Assembly: GCF_004000765.1 (NCBI RefSeq)
Contig: NZ_BILW01000012.1
Span: 111,298 to 175,297, forward strand
Length of the DNA stretch: 64,000 bases
From: Paenibacillus chondroitinus NBRC 15376
GTDB lineage: Bacteria; Bacillota; Bacilli; Paenibacillales; NBRC-103111
Direction of reading: 5' to 3'
The notes under the pieces were generated by a model that saw only the letters and a list, made by a program, of their open reading frames with translations, was not told the origin of the DNA and made no database searches. This document shows positions 61,151-64,000 of this stretch, in pieces (position 1 is the stretch's first letter; each line of letters opens with the position of its first letter). The translations under genes were made by a program, and so were the position numbers.

Positions 61151-61334
61151 GTTGTATTTTGCGCAACCATTTTGCCGTAAAGGGGCCTCACTTCGCATCT
61201 ATATTGCACTTCATACAACGATTGTTGCATTTAAATCGCTTACAATTCATCTTTTGCAACAAATGGTTGTATGATGTGCAACGAAAGACCGCAATCGCGG
61301 TCTGACCACACCATTCCGTTGTATGTCATGCAAC
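61151..61334. repeat. Cluster of 17-bp palindromic motifs GTTGTAT-N-TGCAAC
   Basis: Copies: GTTGTATTTTGCGCAAC (61151-61167), TTGCACTTCATACAAC inverted (61204-61219), GTTGTATGATGTGCAAC (61266-61282) and GTTGTATGTCATGCAAC (61318-61334), with a further half-site GTTGCA at 61223. The ends GTTG/CAAC pair as inverted repeats in each. Spacings between starts are 53, 62 and 52 bases. Confidence 0.7.
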
Positions 61335-61418
61335 GTAGCCCTTCAACTTTGCTGCACAACCGTCTTTACAACGATAAATATTTGTTTGAGTAGATTCGAT
61401 TCCATACTTAGATTTTAA

Positions 61419-61447
61419 CAAAAAAAAGTTGAGCTTACGCTCAACCC
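61419..61447 (-). terminator. Terminator of the glutamate racemase gene
   Basis: On the minus strand GTTGAGC and GCTCAAC pair around GTAA and are followed by nine T. Confidence 0.85.
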
Positions 61448-61489
61448 AGAACAATTCTTATCTTTAAGAATAGCCACCTGAGGGTCCAT

Positions 61490-62299
61490 TCAAAAAATAG
61501 TTGGTACCTGCCAAACGACAGGTGTAATGGCTATCTGATCTTTGAGCCAACTTTCCGTTATCCGCTTAAATAACGTAGGTTCTCCGCTGCAAAAAAATTG
61601 GTGAATCGGCAATATCCCCGATGTTTCCATCCGATCGCGATGGTACAAAATCGTGCTGATTTCTCTTGCCGTTTCGTCGGCAGATGAAATCAAGGTGACG
61701 TCCGGTCCCATCACCCGGGAGATCGGCTCCATCAAAAATGGATAATGCGTACATCCCAATATTAAACAATCAATGGGCTTGTCGACCAACGGCTGAAGCG
61801 ATTGCGCCACAATCTCCTGCTCTTGCTCTCTTCCAAAAAGCCCTTTTTCCACGAAAGGCGCCAAAAGCGGGCAAGGCTCGCTGTACACCTGTATGCCCGG
61901 CGAGATTAACCTTAAGGCATGTTCATAGGCCTTGCTTTTGATCGTACCTTCCGTGCCGATCACCCCGACAATCCCGGTTCGCGTGTGCTTGATTGCGGCT
62001 CGCGCGCCTGGCGAGATAACACCCAACACTGGAATCGAGACGCGCTCTCGAATATCTTCTATGGCAACCGCGGTTGCCGTATTGCATGCAATCACAATCA
62101 TTTTAGGGTTAAATTGAATTAAATAATCCACAATTTGCCGTGTAAATGTACGTACTTCTACAGCTGATCGCGGTCCATAAGGACTTCGAGCCGTATCACC
62201 GAAATAGATGACTTTTTCCTGCGGCAGCTGCCTCATGAGTTCTTTTACTACAGTTAATCCTCCGACTCCGGAGTCCAGTACGGCTATCGCTTGCTGCAC
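61490..62299 (-). CDS. murI: Glutamate racemase
   Basis: Converts L- to D-glutamate for peptidoglycan stem peptides (and poly-gamma-glutamate). The 269 residues fit the family. The two catalytic cysteines lie in MIVIACNTATAVA and CLILGCTHYPFL, and AVLDSGVGGLTV plus YFGDTARSPYGPRS form the substrate pocket. GTG 62299 with AAAGGAAGC upstream gives the usual length; an ATG 36 bases upstream is possible but poorly supported. It is transcribed alone and ends at 61419-61447. Confidence 0.95.
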   Translation of the reverse strand: MQQAIAVLDSGVGGLTVVKELMRQLPQEKVIYFGDTARSPYGPRSAVEVRTFTRQIVDYLIQFNPKMIVIACNTATAVAIEDIRERVSIPVLGVISPGARAAIKHTRTGIVGVIGTEGTIKSKAYEHALRLISPGIQVYSEPCPLLAPFVEKGLFGREQEQEIVAQSLQPLVDKPIDCLILGCTHYPFLMEPISRVMGPDVTLISSADETAREISTILYHRDRMETSGILPIHQFFCSGEPTLFKRITESWLKDQIAITPVVWQVPTIF

Positions 62300-62413
62300 A
62301 CCTATCCGCTTCCTTTGCCGGTTAATGAATTTCAAAGGCTACATGGATAGAATATGAACGTACAAGCTGAAAGGTACCTAGGCTTACAACACTGATTCTT
62401 GGTAGTCTGTCAC

Positions 62414-63409
62414 CTATTTTTTTGGCTGCAAATCATTTACAAGTGCGAATTCGTAGCCCTTCTTCTTGATTTCTTTGCAGATGCGCGCGAGCGCCTGCAT
62501 GTTCTCCAAAGATCCCTGATGCATCAAAATTACATTGCCGTCATGCAAATTATTCATGATATCGTTGTACGGATCCTCGGCCCCATTCTCCCGCGGTTCC
62601 CAATCACGCATAGCCGTCGACCAAAAGACGGACGTATACCCCATGCTCGATACTAAACTCAAATTATGCATATTGTAGTGACCGTAAGGGAAGCGAAAGT
62701 ATTTCTCGACCTCTTTACCGGTTATCTTCTTATATAAGGCTTCAAAATCCGTAATTTCCTTGCGAATTTGGTCATCGCTCAGCTCATTGAAATCTTTGTG
62801 CGTCATCGTATGATTGGCTACGAAATGGCCGTCTGCCACAACTCTTTTCAAATAATCCGGGTTTGACTTGATATTGTTCCCTGAGATGAAAAAGTTCGCT
62901 TTCACTCCGTTTTCCTTCAAGGATTTTAGCATTAAATCCACTTCAATCAGCGGGCCTCCCGCATCAATCGTTAGATAAACCTTTTTCCCGGTCCCAACCC
63001 AAACGGCTTTCTGATCAGCGGTAAAAGATTTCGTTTCTTTCGGAAAATCAGGAACCTGCCCGGTTTTCTTCTTCATGTAATACCAAGAGTAGGGGGTCTT
63101 GTCCCCTGCGATTGGCTTTGCTTTGGTGGCGTCGGTTGCCGGCTTTGCGGATGCTGCAGGGCTAGGGGCAGTCGTAGGATGCGGAGTTGCACTCGGAACT
63201 ACGATTTGTTTGGGAGTAGCTATGGGCTTTACTGTTGGTTTAGGAGTTGGAGTTGAAGTTGGCGTAGGCTCCGCTGCTTTGGTGGTTGCTTGCGGACTTG
63301 GTGTCGTTACAGCTTCGGCAGCAGGAGAGAACAGGCTTTTGTCTGCACAACCGACCAATGTTGCGCTTAAAAGGATCAGCAGTGCAGCACTTTTGGTAAT
63401 GGATGTCAT
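62414..63409 (-). CDS. Lipoprotein polysaccharide deacetylase (PdaA-like NodB domain)
   Basis: Extracellular deacetylase of 331 residues. The N-terminus has a lipoprotein signal (SAALLILLSATLVGC) with lipobox Cys, then a Thr/Pro/Ala-rich linker of about 75 residues and a NodB domain: motif 1 is VYLTIDAGGP, motif 2 NHTMTHKDF with the metal His pair, motif 3 YFRFPYGHYN, and FWSTAMRDWEP plus VILMHQGS further on. Motif 1 has IDAG in place of the usual FDDG, so one Asp that binds the acetate/metal is replaced. Substrate is probably peptidoglycan. GCGAGGTG precedes ATG 63409. Confidence 0.87.
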   Translation of the reverse strand: MTSITKSAALLILLSATLVGCADKSLFSPAAEAVTTPSPQATTKAAEPTPTSTPTPKPTVKPIATPKQIVVPSATPHPTTAPSPAASAKPATDATKAKPIAGDKTPYSWYYMKKKTGQVPDFPKETKSFTADQKAVWVGTGKKVYLTIDAGGPLIEVDLMLKSLKENGVKANFFISGNNIKSNPDYLKRVVADGHFVANHTMTHKDFNELSDDQIRKEITDFEALYKKITGKEVEKYFRFPYGHYNMHNLSLVSSMGYTSVFWSTAMRDWEPRENGAEDPYNDIMNNLHDGNVILMHQGSLENMQALARICKEIKKKGYEFALVNDLQPKK

Positions 63410-63493
63410 TGTAGCACCTCGCATGATGGAATACGTTCAGTACTCCTTTCGACAGCGCTAGACAAATTACCTGCCTATTTTTGGAACGTGGTG

Positions 63494-63913
63494 TTATTTC
63501 GTAGCTCGGTATGTCAAATATTGGAGAATGGTAATCAAAATAAAAGCCGTTCCGGCAAGCATAGGAATCGTGATAAAACCAAGCCAGTTCAAGTAATCCA
63601 CATCACATGGAATTGGCCCGCACCCCGTCGCGGATTCGTGAAAAACTCCGGATTGAAGCAAAACGTGATAAACGGAAATACAGGCTCCCCAAATCGTGAG
63701 CGGTAATACATAAATCGTCAGCTTGTAGTCTCTGCGCACAGCAGCGATCCCCAGGATGATAGCCAGCGGATACATGAGAATACGTTGATACCAACATAGT
63801 TTACAAGGTATAAAATGCATAATTTCCGAGAAATACAAGCTTCCCAATGTGGCGATTAAGGCAATCAGCCATGATAGGTGCATACCGTTTTCTCTTAAGA
63901 ATTTTTTTGACAT
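63494..63913 (-). CDS. bdbC: Disulfide bond formation protein BdbC (DsbB-like)
   Basis: Membrane thiol oxidase of 139 residues with four helices, re-oxidising BdbD with quinone. The first catalytic pair is IPCKLCWYQR near residue 37, followed by the quinone-contacting Arg; the second pair is in GCGPIPCDVDYLNW near residue 103. GGGAGG precedes ATG. The partner gene bdbD is often adjacent and may lie beyond the right edge. Confidence 0.93.
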   Translation of the reverse strand: MSKKFLRENGMHLSWLIALIATLGSLYFSEIMHFIPCKLCWYQRILMYPLAIILGIAAVRRDYKLTIYVLPLTIWGACISVYHVLLQSGVFHESATGCGPIPCDVDYLNWLGFITIPMLAGTAFILITILQYLTYRATK

Positions 63914-64000
63914 TTTTGCTCGTCCTCCCTCTCCCCATATTATAGAAAAATATAGGAGGGAAGTCTAACATTTTGGGTGAGGCGGTTTTTTTAGATTTCT

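Larger units (their letters stand above)
60570..61489. other. Gene-free region with short dispersed repeats
   Basis: No credible reading frame with a ribosome site is present in these 920 bases. The left half (60674-61070) holds degenerate units of an element with the core CAGGGC/GCCCTG next to TATTT/AAATA in both orientations. The right half (61151-61334) holds a 17-base palindromic motif four times. The terminator of the racemase gene lies at the right end. Confidence 0.7.

Noticed and set aside
61151..61334. CRISPR array
   Set aside because: Repeats are only 17 bp, vary in sequence, occur in both orientations and lack uniform spacers; no cas genes are present.

Overview
The window looks like a chromosomal segment of a Paenibacillus-type Gram-positive bacterium (Bacillales). 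The evidence is gene content (CshA-type helicase, YtpB terpene synthase, YuzB, BdbC, TerC behind a yybP-ykoY leader, a copper-amine-oxidase-N surface protein), strong AGGAGG-type ribosome sites, frequent TTG/GTG starts, a serS T-box and intrinsic terminators between most units. No rRNA, tRNA, CRISPR array, prophage or intact insertion sequence was seen. Most of the window is ordinary core and niche-adaptation genome; accessory signals concentrate at 28.6, 38.3-42.9, 44.5-47.9 and 60.6-61.4 kb.

Layout. 0-9.6 kb: a DEAD-box helicase cut by the left edge, a DUF4178/DUF4247 pair, YitT, TatA, an MFS permease, a DUF4015 glycosidase-like protein, a D-2-hydroxyacid dehydrogenase, and serS behind a T-box. 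9.6-12.6 kb: pfkA and a three-gene set ending in the C35-terpene synthase ytpB. 12.8-19.3 kb: an export block (MATE-like, MFS, MacB-like ABC ATPase and permease, HlyD-like adaptor) and a nitroreductase. 19.3-25.6 kb: a six-gene sugar-acid operon (amidohydrolase, DgaE-like lyase, DgaF-like aldolase, PfkB kinase, GntR, GntP) preceded by two copies of a palindrome. The genes suggest uptake of an (N-acyl)amino sugar acid, deacylation, ammonia elimination, phosphorylation and cleavage to pyruvate and glyceraldehyde 3-phosphate. 25.7-37.1 kb: cold-shock protein, methyltransferases, TerC under a Mn-type riboswitch with two terminator hairpins, PepF, LapA-like, DUF92, a GAF/HD-GYP protein, a FAH-family enzyme, CapA-like and phosphoesterases.

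37.2-42.9 kb: a YpsC-type rRNA methyltransferase whose last 41 bp recur, diverged mainly at synonymous sites, beyond an inserted DUF2920 gene. This is followed by a long hairpin repeat, a phosphoesterase and an AT-rich copper-amine-oxidase-N protein. 42.9-50.8 kb: VOC and DHH proteins, a 99-aa unknown protein behind a GEMM-I (c-di-GMP) riboswitch with its own terminator, MFS permeases, and a MarR regulon with palindromic operators, an unlisted 43-aa ORF and a frameshifted carboxymuconolactone-decarboxylase-like gene. 51-60.6 kb: epimerase, glutathione peroxidase, YuzB/HesB-like pair, HxlR-Map-AI-2E family unit, AraC regulator divergent from a large FAD oxidoreductase, small unknown genes and an M14 peptidase. 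60.6-61.4 kb is a gene-free stretch full of short repeats. 61.4-64 kb: glutamate racemase, a lipoprotein polysaccharide deacetylase and BdbC.

The best candidates for undescribed biology are the riboswitch-controlled 99-aa protein, the PTS-free DgaE/DgaF pathway, the MarR/small-ORF unit and the 17-bp palindromic repeat cluster. All functional statements come from reading the sequence and from family knowledge; no database search was possible.
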